DNA from: Bacillus infantis
Lineage (GTDB): Bacteria > Bacillota > Bacilli > Bacillales > Cytobacillaceae
Length of the DNA stretch: 64,000 nt
Assembly (NCBI RefSeq): GCF_020171945.1
Contig: NZ_JAIVAP010000006.1
Coordinates: forward strand, 224,459-288,458
Direction: 5' to 3'
Shown here one piece after another: positions 40,716 to 49,074 of the stretch (its first letter is position 1; each line of letters opens with the position of its first letter). Below the pieces are notes generated by a model. It had not been told where the DNA came from and searched no databases. It saw only the letters and a list, made by a program, of their open reading frames with translations. The position numbers were made by a program, and so were the translations under genes.

Positions 40716-41138
40716 TTGCTTATGGAGAAAAACCAAAAAAGAATTGAACACCAGCTTTATTTTCAAAGAACGGATGCGAAGGAAATCAACCTTGATTTCA
40801 AGCCAGGATTTTTTGATGCCCTGCAGCTGCTTAAGCCCTACCCATCAGCCCACCTCTGCCAAATCCTCCTTGACCCAAACACCTCACATCCTATCTATTC
40901 CAAAATATATCAAACTGATGTCCGGGTGCTGCCATATGACGACGAGCCGGACGGACGAGGGAATCTCATCCATGAAAATAGCGGCATCAACTATCGCCTA
41001 TTATCGAGCCTGCTGATAAAAACAAGCCGGAATAAAGTGTCATTTGCCATCCAGATGCCTGACAGCCGGGTGAAAAACAAAGAAAAAAGTCCGCTGCCAT
41101 CTCTTGCGGAGTACAAAAGACAGAAGCGGACCCTATAA
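40716..41138 (+). CDS. hypothetical protein upstream of ywqA
   Basis: About 141 residues from a TTG at 40716, 7 bases after GGAG; the ATG at 40722 is the alternative. The frame extends back to 40656 without a ribosome binding site. Soluble, no signal peptide, basic C-terminus (SLAEYKRQKRTL). Family not recognised. It converges on ywqA with only 3 bases between stops and shares the operator region with the XRE regulator. Confidence 0.7.
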   Translation: MLMEKNQKRIEHQLYFQRTDAKEINLDFKPGFFDALQLLKPYPSAHLCQILLDPNTSHPIYSKIYQTDVRVLPYDDEPDGRGNLIHENSGINYRLLSSLLIKTSRNKVSFAIQMPDSRVKNKEKSPLPSLAEYKRQKRTL

Positions 41139-41141
41139 TAT

Positions 41142-43970
41142 TTATGCCAGATGCACAAGATCCCGAAGATCATCGGTGGACAGCTCCGTGATCCAGCTTT
41201 CGCTCTGGATGACCTGGTCGTTAAGTGTTTGCTTTTTCTCGAGCATCAGATCAATTTTTTCTTCCAATGTTCCAGTACAGATCAGTTTATGAACGTGGAC
41301 GAACCGCTCCTGGCCGATCCGGTAGGCGCGATCTGTCGCCTGGTTTTCAACCGCAGGGTTCCACCAGCGGTCATAGTGGATGACATGGTTCGCCGCTGTC
41401 AGATTCAATCCGGTCCCGCCGGCCTTCAGGGAAAGCAGGAAGACAGGGAATTCCCCATCCTGGAATCTGGTGATCATGCGGTCGCGCTCATTCTTTGAGA
41501 CACTTCCGTTCAGGAATGGCACATCGATTCCGTGCCGCTTTTTCATGATTTTCTGGATCATATGCCCCATCTCAATGTACTGGGTGAAAATGAGACAGCT
41601 TTCCTCCTGCTCCAGGACGGCATCAACAAGCTCGTTCAGCTTTTCAAGCTTGGATGAACGTTCCAGCAGATGTGAAGGCTTCTCTTCCTTCAAGTAAAGA
41701 GCAGGGTGGTTGCAAAGCTGCTTCAGGCGGCTGAGCAGCTGCAGGATAAGCCCTTTGCGCTCAAAGCCAGACAGCTTTTCAATCTCGGCAAAGGTATCTT
41801 TGACCAGCTGCTCGTAAAGGGAAGCCTGTTCTGCGGTCAGCGGGCAATATTCCTTCTGCTCCACCTTATCCGGCAGGTTCAAGGCAACTTCTTTATCTTT
41901 CTTCGTCCGGCGAAGGAGGAAGGGGCGGATGATAGCCTGGAGCTGCTGGACCTTTTCTTTTTCATCCTCCTTCTCAATCGGGAGGATGAAACGTTTCTGG
42001 AATTGCCCAAGGCTGCCGAGATAGCCGTGATTGGTAAAATCAAAAATCGACCACAGCTCGCTGAGGCGGTTCTCCATCGGTGTCCCGGTCAGGGCGATGT
42101 GATGCTTGCCGCGCAGCTTCCGGACCGCCCGGGACTGCTTGGTTTGCGCATTTTTAATATTCTGGGCCTCATCAATGCTGATCGAGCTCCAGGTGACGTT
42201 CTCGAAATCGGACAGGTCCAGATGGGTGAGGCCATAAGACGTTAAAACAATATCCGCTCTCTCAGCCTCTTCCGTGAACATCTGCCCCTTCAGGCGATTC
42301 TGTCCATAATGGAGATACACATTAAGGTCAGGGGCAAAGCGTTCAATCTCTTTTTGCCAGTTGCCGAGCACCGACGTCGGGCAGATGATAAGGGACGCTC
42401 CTTCTTCCTCCTGCTCGCGCACCTTTAATAAGTATGAAATGAGCTGGACGGTTTTTCCGAGTCCCATATCATCAGCGAGAATGGCACCAAAGCCATATTT
42501 CCTAAGGAATAACAGCCAGCTCATCCCGAGCTGCTGGTATGGGCGCAGCTCGCCGTGAAGTGCTCCCGGCGTATCAGCGAGCGGGATATTGTTCACCTCG
42601 CGCAGCTGCTTTACCATCTGCTTCCACTGGCGGTTCAATTCAATCTGAATGCGGGCGAACGCTTTCGGATTATCCAGTTCGTCTTCGGAATCACCTTCTC
42701 CTGACAATTCCTGCTCAATCAAATCGCGGACATGCAGCCCCTCTTTTTCCGCTTTCTTCATCAGATCCTGAATTTGGCGGATGAAGCCGTGGTCGAGCTT
42801 GATCCAGCGTCCGCGGATATAGACAAGGCGGCGCTTCTCTTCGACGAGTTTATTAAATTCATCCTCTGACAGCTCGACTCCGTTCATGCTGAAGCGCCAG
42901 TCATAATCAAGCATCGCCTGCAGGCCGACGAATGAAGGGCGGTGGCTGCCGGAATTTCCTTTTACCTTGGCCTTCACCTTCATGCTCGCATTCTTCATCG
43001 CCTGCCACCAGGAAGGAAGGAGAATCTCGACGCCAAGAGCAAGCAGCGTTTCGCTGGCTTCTGTCAGAAAAGTCCATGCTTCATCCTCAGTCAGGCGGGT
43101 GGACAGCCCGCGATCGCCGTTCAGCCAGGGGAATACATTGATCCAGCGCTGCTGCTCCCGTTCAATGACCTCCTGATACTTCATCCAGCCGCGCGGGTAG
43201 TTGCTTTCATCCCGGTAATCGACAAACAGGTCAGGATCCTTTTTTCCTCGCAGAAAAATAGACAAGTCCCAGAAGCTGTCGATATCAGCAGGCTCTTCAA
43301 GCTTCAGTCCAATTGTAAAAGGTACATCATTTTCCTTCAGCCCGATCCATTCCTGCCAGCTTTCTTCGTCAAAGTAGGCAGCCAGCTGGCTTGGCGCAAT
43401 ATCTTCATTTTGCAGGCTGTCTATTTTTTTTCCGAACATTTCTTTCATTTCTTTATTGCGGTTCAAATAATCATTCAGAGAGCGGTCAAACCAATGCTGA
43501 ACAAAGCCTTTGACAGAACGGCCCTCTTCTTCTTCAGAGAGGGGGCGCTCCCAGAAGGAATCATCAAATTCATACAGAACATTCTCGGGCAGTGCCCAGT
43601 GGAATTCATTCCGCTCCCACGCCTTGAAGTCAGGCACCCATTCTTTTTCAAGGATGGATTCTTCAAGCGCATGTCCGGCAGCAAGGCAGATCTCAGCTGT
43701 GTCATCCCAGTCCCATTCGATCAGGCGGTTGAACTGCTCGTTCGCAAACAGCGTAGCGAGCTGCCAGCCGTTGACAAGTAGGCCAGGGACGCCCTCCAGC
43801 TCAGCCGGTGCAAGCATCGTCCCGAAAAAGCTTTCCTTATGATTGTTGAACAACAGGTTCTGCCACTCGTTCGGCACCATCCATTTGTCGTGCTCATCAG
43901 AAGCTCCAATGAAAAAAGTATCTTTATCATATTGTTGGACGTTCACTTTTATAAAACGTGTTTTAAGCAT
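41142..43970 (-). CDS. ywqA: SNF2-family DEAD/DEAH helicase YwqA
   Basis: Swi2/Snf2-type ATP-dependent DNA translocase, 942 residues. Walker A in DDMGLGKT at about residue 500, DEAQ box at about 598, LTGTPMENRL and RRTKKDKEV following, and a helicase C domain with LSLKAGGTGLNLTAANHVIH and QATDRAYRIGQ. The N-terminal 450 residues are an SNF2-associated region. It is encoded after, and overlaps by 8 bases, the SWIM-domain protein YwqB. This pairing of a SWIM protein with a SNF2 helicase is common in Firmicutes; a role in DNA repair or recombination is presumed. Confidence 0.94.
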   Translation of the reverse strand: MLKTRFIKVNVQQYDKDTFFIGASDEHDKWMVPNEWQNLLFNNHKESFFGTMLAPAELEGVPGLLVNGWQLATLFANEQFNRLIEWDWDDTAEICLAAGHALEESILEKEWVPDFKAWERNEFHWALPENVLYEFDDSFWERPLSEEEEGRSVKGFVQHWFDRSLNDYLNRNKEMKEMFGKKIDSLQNEDIAPSQLAAYFDEESWQEWIGLKENDVPFTIGLKLEEPADIDSFWDLSIFLRGKKDPDLFVDYRDESNYPRGWMKYQEVIEREQQRWINVFPWLNGDRGLSTRLTEDEAWTFLTEASETLLALGVEILLPSWWQAMKNASMKVKAKVKGNSGSHRPSFVGLQAMLDYDWRFSMNGVELSEDEFNKLVEEKRRLVYIRGRWIKLDHGFIRQIQDLMKKAEKEGLHVRDLIEQELSGEGDSEDELDNPKAFARIQIELNRQWKQMVKQLREVNNIPLADTPGALHGELRPYQQLGMSWLLFLRKYGFGAILADDMGLGKTVQLISYLLKVREQEEEGASLIICPTSVLGNWQKEIERFAPDLNVYLHYGQNRLKGQMFTEEAERADIVLTSYGLTHLDLSDFENVTWSSISIDEAQNIKNAQTKQSRAVRKLRGKHHIALTGTPMENRLSELWSIFDFTNHGYLGSLGQFQKRFILPIEKEDEKEKVQQLQAIIRPFLLRRTKKDKEVALNLPDKVEQKEYCPLTAEQASLYEQLVKDTFAEIEKLSGFERKGLILQLLSRLKQLCNHPALYLKEEKPSHLLERSSKLEKLNELVDAVLEQEESCLIFTQYIEMGHMIQKIMKKRHGIDVPFLNGSVSKNERDRMITRFQDGEFPVFLLSLKAGGTGLNLTAANHVIHYDRWWNPAVENQATDRAYRIGQERFVHVHKLICTGTLEEKIDLMLEKKQTLNDQVIQSESWITELSTDDLRDLVHLA

Positions 43971-45588
43971 CGATCAGCTTACCCCTTTTGCATTCTTCAT
44001 GAAAAGCACGCAGCCGCCTGGTCTTTTCAAGAATCATTTCCAGAAAAAGCTCCCACTCATTCTGCCGCTTTAATTTCTTATAGATGGTCCGCAGCTTCTT
44101 CATCTTGCGGACAGCTTCCCGGTAATGATCCCGGCTCTTCATATTTATATGGCCCTGTACAGACTGATGGTAAAGCCCAAGGAGGATTTCGGGCTCGGCC
44201 TGCTGGATCCTTTTGATCCGCTCAGAAGGGAGGATGCTGATGTCAAAGCCGATATAAGCCTGCAGCTCTGCCCACTTTTCATAGTTTTCCTGTTCAAAAA
44301 GAACATCCTCATATTCCCGGTAGCTGTACGGCAGCGTCTGGATCATGGCTTTCTCATACAGGTCAGGCCTCCGCATCTCGCCTGTATAGGGGCGCAGTGC
44401 CTTCAAAGCCATCCTGGAAAAATCCATACTGGCATTATATTCATTGTTCCAGCTCAGATACTCCTTCAGCCGTGAGACAAACACCTCGGCAAACGGAGCC
44501 ATCCGCTTCCATTCTTTCAGAGCCGTAAAATAATCGAGCCAGTATAACAAATAAGGCGTCATCTCCGCATTTGGAACTTGGATAATCCGCATGGCATCTT
44601 CATCATGGCGAAGAAGGATATGAAGATGGGTCACCCCTATAACCAGGGGCATTGTCCTATGCTTTTGATAAAGGCTGTTAAGCTTTTCGACTTCCTCTTC
44701 CCGCCATTCTTTATTCTTGAAAAGATGAGTCCAAAGCAGGCGGTAAAGGTGCGCGCGCTCATATTCAATCTCAAAGTCATTCGTCAGAAGCTCTGCTGTT
44801 TCCTCTTTCAGCTTCCCGATGAATTCATCAAACGCAAAAGGCACTGACTGGACAGTCAGCTTGCCTGTAATATCCGCAGCTTCTTCGGTCATGTAATGGA
44901 AAAGATGGCGGTAATAGCGGTTGATCGTATCCTCGAAATAGCCGAGCTCCATGCTCAGGGAGATAAGCTTTTTAAAAGAAACAATATGCGCAATCAGCAT
45001 ATAAAGGAGCCGCCATTCCTGCTCGACCGGGGCCGCTGCCCTGAGACGGCGCAGGTGGACCTGAAACAGCTCGGCCATCACATAAGGCTTTGGGTCACCC
45101 TGGCCAAGCAGGATTTTATCAAAACTTTCCTCAATGGCAGATTTCCAGTTATCATAGTCCGGCTCCTGCTGCTGTTTGTTCGCCTTCAGCAGATCCCTTG
45201 CCGTCTTCAGCCCCTGCAGGGCCGCCGTCTTCGTTTCCTTGACCGGCTGGCGCCAGTCATTGAGCCAGGCAGCCACACTGCTTCCCTGGGACAGCAGATA
45301 GAAAAACGCAGCCATCCGGTGCCGGCAGAACCCTTCATGCGGACAGGAGCAATCACTATGGTTAATGAAATCAAGATCAAGCGATACCCTCGCAGGAGTC
45401 ACATCCTGGACCACGGCCGTAATCTGGTCACCCTCATACTTCAGCTGATGCACAAGCCCCTGATGATACAAAAGCAGGCCCTTCTGGACCACCTTCTGAT
45501 CTTCCTGGTCCTCAGGCCTCAGCAGGCTCTTCAGCTCGCCCGCAGCAAACTGCAGCCCCTCCAAATACCGCTCAGGAATCTGCGCCAT
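43963..45588 (-). CDS. ywqB: SWIM zinc-finger protein YwqB
   Basis: 541 residues with a SWIM zinc finger CxCx5CxH at C80, C82, C88, H90 (DCSCPHEGFCRHRM). The rest is helical with TPR-like composition. First gene of the ywqB-ywqA unit. A TATAAT on the minus strand at 45677-45682 could be its -10 box. Confidence 0.9.
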   Translation of the reverse strand: MAQIPERYLEGLQFAAGELKSLLRPEDQEDQKVVQKGLLLYHQGLVHQLKYEGDQITAVVQDVTPARVSLDLDFINHSDCSCPHEGFCRHRMAAFFYLLSQGSSVAAWLNDWRQPVKETKTAALQGLKTARDLLKANKQQQEPDYDNWKSAIEESFDKILLGQGDPKPYVMAELFQVHLRRLRAAAPVEQEWRLLYMLIAHIVSFKKLISLSMELGYFEDTINRYYRHLFHYMTEEAADITGKLTVQSVPFAFDEFIGKLKEETAELLTNDFEIEYERAHLYRLLWTHLFKNKEWREEEVEKLNSLYQKHRTMPLVIGVTHLHILLRHDEDAMRIIQVPNAEMTPYLLYWLDYFTALKEWKRMAPFAEVFVSRLKEYLSWNNEYNASMDFSRMALKALRPYTGEMRRPDLYEKAMIQTLPYSYREYEDVLFEQENYEKWAELQAYIGFDISILPSERIKRIQQAEPEILLGLYHQSVQGHINMKSRDHYREAVRKMKKLRTIYKKLKRQNEWELFLEMILEKTRRLRAFHEECKRGKLIDA

Positions 45589-45733
45589 AACAATCCCCCC
45601 TATACTCTAACCCGGCAAAAACCGGATGAAAAAACACACAAAAACAACACCATTCCGACAAATTACATATTCCTTTATTATACCGCATTTGGCGGGAGTC
45701 TAAAAGGCGGGGGTGGAGGTTGGAGGTGGAGGA

Positions 45734-45860
45734 GGTGACGGGCACCTATACCAGTTGAGTGTGGTGGAGGGGGTGACAGGCACCTATACCGGTTGGGTGT
45801 GGTGGAGAAGGTGACAGGCACCTATACCAGTTAAAGGCAGTGGTATAGGTACCTGTCACC
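45734..45860. repeat. REP-like cluster: three direct copies (38-bp period) and one inverted copy
   Basis: GGTGACAGGCACCTATACC (19 bases; first copy has one change) starts at 45734, 45772 and 45810, exactly 38 bases apart, and its reverse complement (one change) is at 45842-45860. The last two form a 19-bp hairpin with a 13-base loop, 10 bases beyond the stop of the transposase gene. Confidence 0.9.
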
Positions 45861-45869
45861 CAATAAAAA

Positions 45870-46439
45870 CTATTCTATACTCTCTTCATATTTCTTCATC
45901 ATCCACGTACAATAGGCCGTTTTTCTTTGGGCATCTGTTTTTCCGGTGAAAAGATTATACACCTCGGAGATATTCATATAGTCGGGAAGATTTCTTCGGC
46001 TGGGTTCAAAGTAGGGGAAGCTGGACCAGCGATAGTCCAGGGGGTGATCGACAATTGAGGCTTTGACAGGGTTTAAGTGGATATAGCGGCTGACCTCTAG
46101 GAGGCCGTATGAATCATAAATAGGTTTGCTGAAATACCTCTTTTCAAATACATGCCCCTGTACTTCATAGCGCTTATTAAAATAATCTGCGTAAGCTTTG
46201 TTCAAATTTCTCATCACTCCGGGGAGCGGCACTTTCTGTGTCCGGAGCAGCAGGTGAAAGTGATTGCTCATCAGGCAGTAGCTTGCCAGCTCCAGGCCGG
46301 TCTTACGATGAAAGTAATGTAGAAGATTCATAAATGACACAAAATCATGATCCTCCTGGAACAGGTCAGCCCGCCAATTTCCCCTGCTTACGACATGGTG
46401 AAAGTGATGGGGGCTCCAGATTCTTTTTGGTCTTACCAT
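45870..46439 (-). CDS. REP-associated-type tyrosine transposase (Y1 HUH family)
   Basis: 189 residues of the Y1_Tnp (IS200-like) superfamily. HUH motif in SNHFHLLLR at about residues 64-70, and candidate catalytic Tyr in YADYFNKRY at about 89-96; also VFEKRY and YIHLNPVKA, typical of RAYT proteins. Single-gene and flanked by the GGTGACAGGCACC-type repeats on both sides (45734-45860 and 46531-46546) rather than by IS ends, as expected of a domesticated RAYT acting on REP elements. Confidence 0.88.
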   Translation of the reverse strand: MVRPKRIWSPHHFHHVVSRGNWRADLFQEDHDFVSFMNLLHYFHRKTGLELASYCLMSNHFHLLLRTQKVPLPGVMRNLNKAYADYFNKRYEVQGHVFEKRYFSKPIYDSYGLLEVSRYIHLNPVKASIVDHPLDYRWSSFPYFEPSRRNLPDYMNISEVYNLFTGKTDAQRKTAYCTWMMKKYEESIE

Positions 46440-46515
46440 AACATCCTCCTTGCGAATAAATTTAGACTCCTTAACTATTCAACAAACCTTTCGCAATTCC
46501 TTCTATGCAGAGGGA

Positions 46516-46546
46516 TTTCGACAAAAATCGGGAGGTACCTGTCACC
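46516..46546 (+). repeat. REP-like element upstream of the transposase gene
   Basis: TTTCGACAAAAATCGGGAGG (46516-46535) followed by TACCTGTCACC. It shares the ACCTGTCACC end with the cluster at 45734 and the TTTCGACA...CGGGAGG part with elements at 53690, 54118 and 63860. The reverse complement of TTCGACAAA is a perfect Spo0A box. Confidence 0.8.
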
Positions 46547-46646
46547 AGTTAAAAATCCCTTTTTTTGCATATAGTAAATTCCAATAGTTTAGTATATTAT
46601 CCATTTAGCAGTATAAATTTTTTCTATTTTGGAAGGGGAAAAAAGC

Positions 46647-47690
46647 TTGAAGGCTATTAGGATTTTTCTTGTCATGTTATTCGCATTTATACCGTTTCAG
46701 TCAGCATTTGCAGCAGAGGGGAAAACGCTGGATGCCTATCTTCCAGTTGATTTGGATTCGGAGCATTGGGCATATGATGCGATTGATGATTTGATCAATG
46801 CAGACATCATTGAGGGCTCTATGGATTCAGAGAACAATATGTATGTTAAGCCATCCGCCAATATTACGAGAGCTGAGTTTGTAAAAATTATTGTCAGCGG
46901 CCTTGGACTGAAGCATGAAGGAGCAGGAACTGAGTTTCCTGATGTAAAGTCAAATAAGTGGTACTACAGCTATGTTAAAACTGCCAGCAGCCTTGGAATT
47001 ATCAGTGGTAATCCGGACGGTACTTTTGGGCCGGATAAGAAAATCACCCGTGCAGAAATGACCAAGGTCATTGTCTTGGCTTTCCAGGAATCAGTTGATT
47101 TTTCAGCAAAGGGTTTAAGCTTCAGTGATGTTTCAAAAAGCAGCTGGGCATACGAGTTTATCAACAAAGCTGCAGCAGCTGAGATTGTAAATGGTTATGG
47201 GGAAGTTTTTAAACCTGGGAAAACGGCTACAAGGGCAGAAGCAATAGTGATGATCCACAGGGCACTGCACAAAGAACAGTCTGACCTGCCAAAGGAAGCT
47301 GATATCATTTCATTCCTTGAAGGGCATATCAAAGCTGAAAATGATTTAGTTGAGGCTGATTCATACGAAGAGCTTGCAGCACTTTATGAAAAAAATGCGA
47401 TGGGCTATTACAAGGCAGAGGGACTCGAGTTCGGCCTTCCTGAATTTTTTGAGGATGGTACAGAGTTCAATGCAGAAATTAACGATGAGAACCTGGAACT
47501 TACTATCCTTGAAGCATCCAACCGTTTTGTAACTGTAGAAATGACGGGCCTTATGATCAAAATGGACTTTAAAGACAGTACTGGTTCAATGAATATGGAA
47601 ACCAGCTTAGAAGGAGAATATAATTTAAGATTGGATCCTGTAAGCGGAAGCTGGAAGATATACAGCTTTTATCCATACTTTGAGGAATAA
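46647..47690 (+). CDS. SLH-domain surface protein
   Basis: 347 residues from a TTG at 46647, 8 bases after GGAAGGGG. Signal peptide 1-24; three SLH domains at about 30-215 (each with DxxxxxWAY or KWYY and TRAE), which attach to pyruvylated secondary wall polymers. The C-terminal 130 residues are acidic and of unknown family, possibly NTF2-like. Single-gene unit with its own terminator. Confidence 0.88.
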   Translation: MKAIRIFLVMLFAFIPFQSAFAAEGKTLDAYLPVDLDSEHWAYDAIDDLINADIIEGSMDSENNMYVKPSANITRAEFVKIIVSGLGLKHEGAGTEFPDVKSNKWYYSYVKTASSLGIISGNPDGTFGPDKKITRAEMTKVIVLAFQESVDFSAKGLSFSDVSKSSWAYEFINKAAAAEIVNGYGEVFKPGKTATRAEAIVMIHRALHKEQSDLPKEADIISFLEGHIKAENDLVEADSYEELAALYEKNAMGYYKAEGLEFGLPEFFEDGTEFNAEINDENLELTILEASNRFVTVEMTGLMIKMDFKDSTGSMNMETSLEGEYNLRLDPVSGSWKIYSFYPYFEE

Positions 47691-47697
47691 AAAAGAG

Positions 47698-47729
47698 GGC
47701 TGCTGAAGAATTTCAGCAGCCATTTTTTT
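47698..47729 (+). terminator. intrinsic terminator after the SLH gene
   Basis: GGCTGCTGAA / TTCAGCAGCC stem followed by ATTTTTTT. Confidence 0.92.
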
Positions 47730-47973
47730 AGAAAAAGGGAAAAAAGTCTCTATATTCCTAAGGTTATATGGATTGTAGTTTGAGCTAGATTTTTAAAGGA
47801 AAGTATCGATTTCGTTTGAATTTCAGGCTCAGAATCGAAATGTGGAAGGCTCCTCAACTTTAGTAATATAAAGTAGTAGTGTTAGCAACGAATTGAATAA
47901 GTATGGCGTGTTCATGCTCGCCCGGTTTCAGTTTGGCTAATCAATTTTACTACTAATACTAAATCTCCACTTT

Positions 47974-48002
47974 GGCACTTCTTAATTGAAGTGTCCTTTT
48001 TT
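47974..48002 (+). terminator. orphan terminator-like hairpin in the gap before the DUF4184 gene
   Basis: GGCACTTC / GAAGTGTCC with a 6-base loop and seven T, reading on the + strand, but the preceding gene already has a terminator 245 bases upstream. The 47730-48059 gap shows no gene; a short untranslated RNA could end here. Confidence 0.5.
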
Positions 48003-48059
48003 ATGCTTAAAAGAATATTGACATTAAATTTACAGAGATTACTTCGATGGCAAATATCC

Positions 48060-48818
48060 TCAACTTTCTGCCGCGGCTAATTTTGCCCTATTTTTCAGGT
48101 CCTCTTTAATAGATATAACCAGGATCCCAATCAAAAATGAATCGATGATCCTGACAATGATAATGCCGTAGCTATTGATTGACAGATGATCGATTAGATG
48201 CCAGAAAAAGAAAACTGCGCATGCCGTCACGGCTGCGGAAGACCAATAGGCAAGCTTCTGAAATGGGGAGGTCTGAACGCTTCCAGTTCTGCCCTGAGCC
48301 CTGGTTCTGTAAAATAGATATCCAAGGATAATAAGAATTCCGCACAGCGTACTGCCATGCTGCAGGATTTTATACAGAGGTACAGAGAAATCAAATAATG
48401 TAAAGGATCTTGAAAGGTATGGGAGTGTGCGCACCATAAATCCATTGGCGTGGGTAAAAGCATCCCAGGCAATATGTGTGAACATTCCAAACAGGGCAGA
48501 ATAGCAAAATACAATAAATTTAAATCCTAAGCTCCCATGCTGCTTATTCCTTGCTGTATCCTGCAGGAACCATGGCAGGTGATCTATTAGCGGGCGATGG
48601 ATAAAAGTATGAAATATAAAATAAACCAATGCGGCTAAGGGCAGATTAAAGAAAAAGAACCCGGCCAGTTCGTGTCCGATCTCTCCGGCTGGCCTGCCCC
48701 TTAAAAAATATTCGAAATCGGGGGCCATACTGCCAAGGACCAGGGCGGAAAAATTGATGTATTTGCTTTTTCTGGAAAACAAGAGGACGGCAGCTGGGTG
48801 TGCAAAAGTTAAAGGCAT
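48060..48818 (-). CDS. DUF4184 family membrane protein
   Basis: 252 residues, starting with the family signature PLTFAHPAAVL and containing LGSMAPDFEYFLRG and FGMFTHIAWDAFTH, conserved His/Asp motifs reminiscent of metal-dependent membrane hydrolases (YdjM-like). Six or seven membrane spans. Function unknown. GGAGGAGA lies before the ATG on the minus strand. Confidence 0.85.
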   Translation of the reverse strand: MPLTFAHPAAVLLFSRKSKYINFSALVLGSMAPDFEYFLRGRPAGEIGHELAGFFFFNLPLAALVYFIFHTFIHRPLIDHLPWFLQDTARNKQHGSLGFKFIVFCYSALFGMFTHIAWDAFTHANGFMVRTLPYLSRSFTLFDFSVPLYKILQHGSTLCGILIILGYLFYRTRAQGRTGSVQTSPFQKLAYWSSAAVTACAVFFFWHLIDHLSINSYGIIIVRIIDSFLIGILVISIKEDLKNRAKLAAAES

Positions 48819-49074
48819 ATTGAAATCTCCTCCATAATCGCTCTGATACTAACATTAAAACCGATTACAATACTTCGCAAATCTTTTTATGCAGACTTTT
48901 TAAAAAGTTAATCAAAATTTTACAAAAAAAATCACTATCCTATTCTCTCATTTGTTAAAATGTATATGGGACTGTCGGAATGATGCTAAAAGTAACAATA
49001 AACAGAAATTAGCATGATTCTTTAGTCGTGTTTAACCATATTGCTCTATAACTTAAACTGGGGGGAACGGTTGA

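Noticed and set aside
42942..43781. 279-residue plus-strand ORF
   Set aside because: Antisense to the well-supported SNF2 gene ywqA, with no family features.
44896..45738. 280-residue plus-strand ORF
   Set aside because: Antisense to ywqB and runs into the REP-like cluster; no ribosome binding site.
45810..45860. Terminator of the transposase gene
   Set aside because: The hairpin is strong, but no T run follows on the minus strand; it is better explained as inverted REP-like units.
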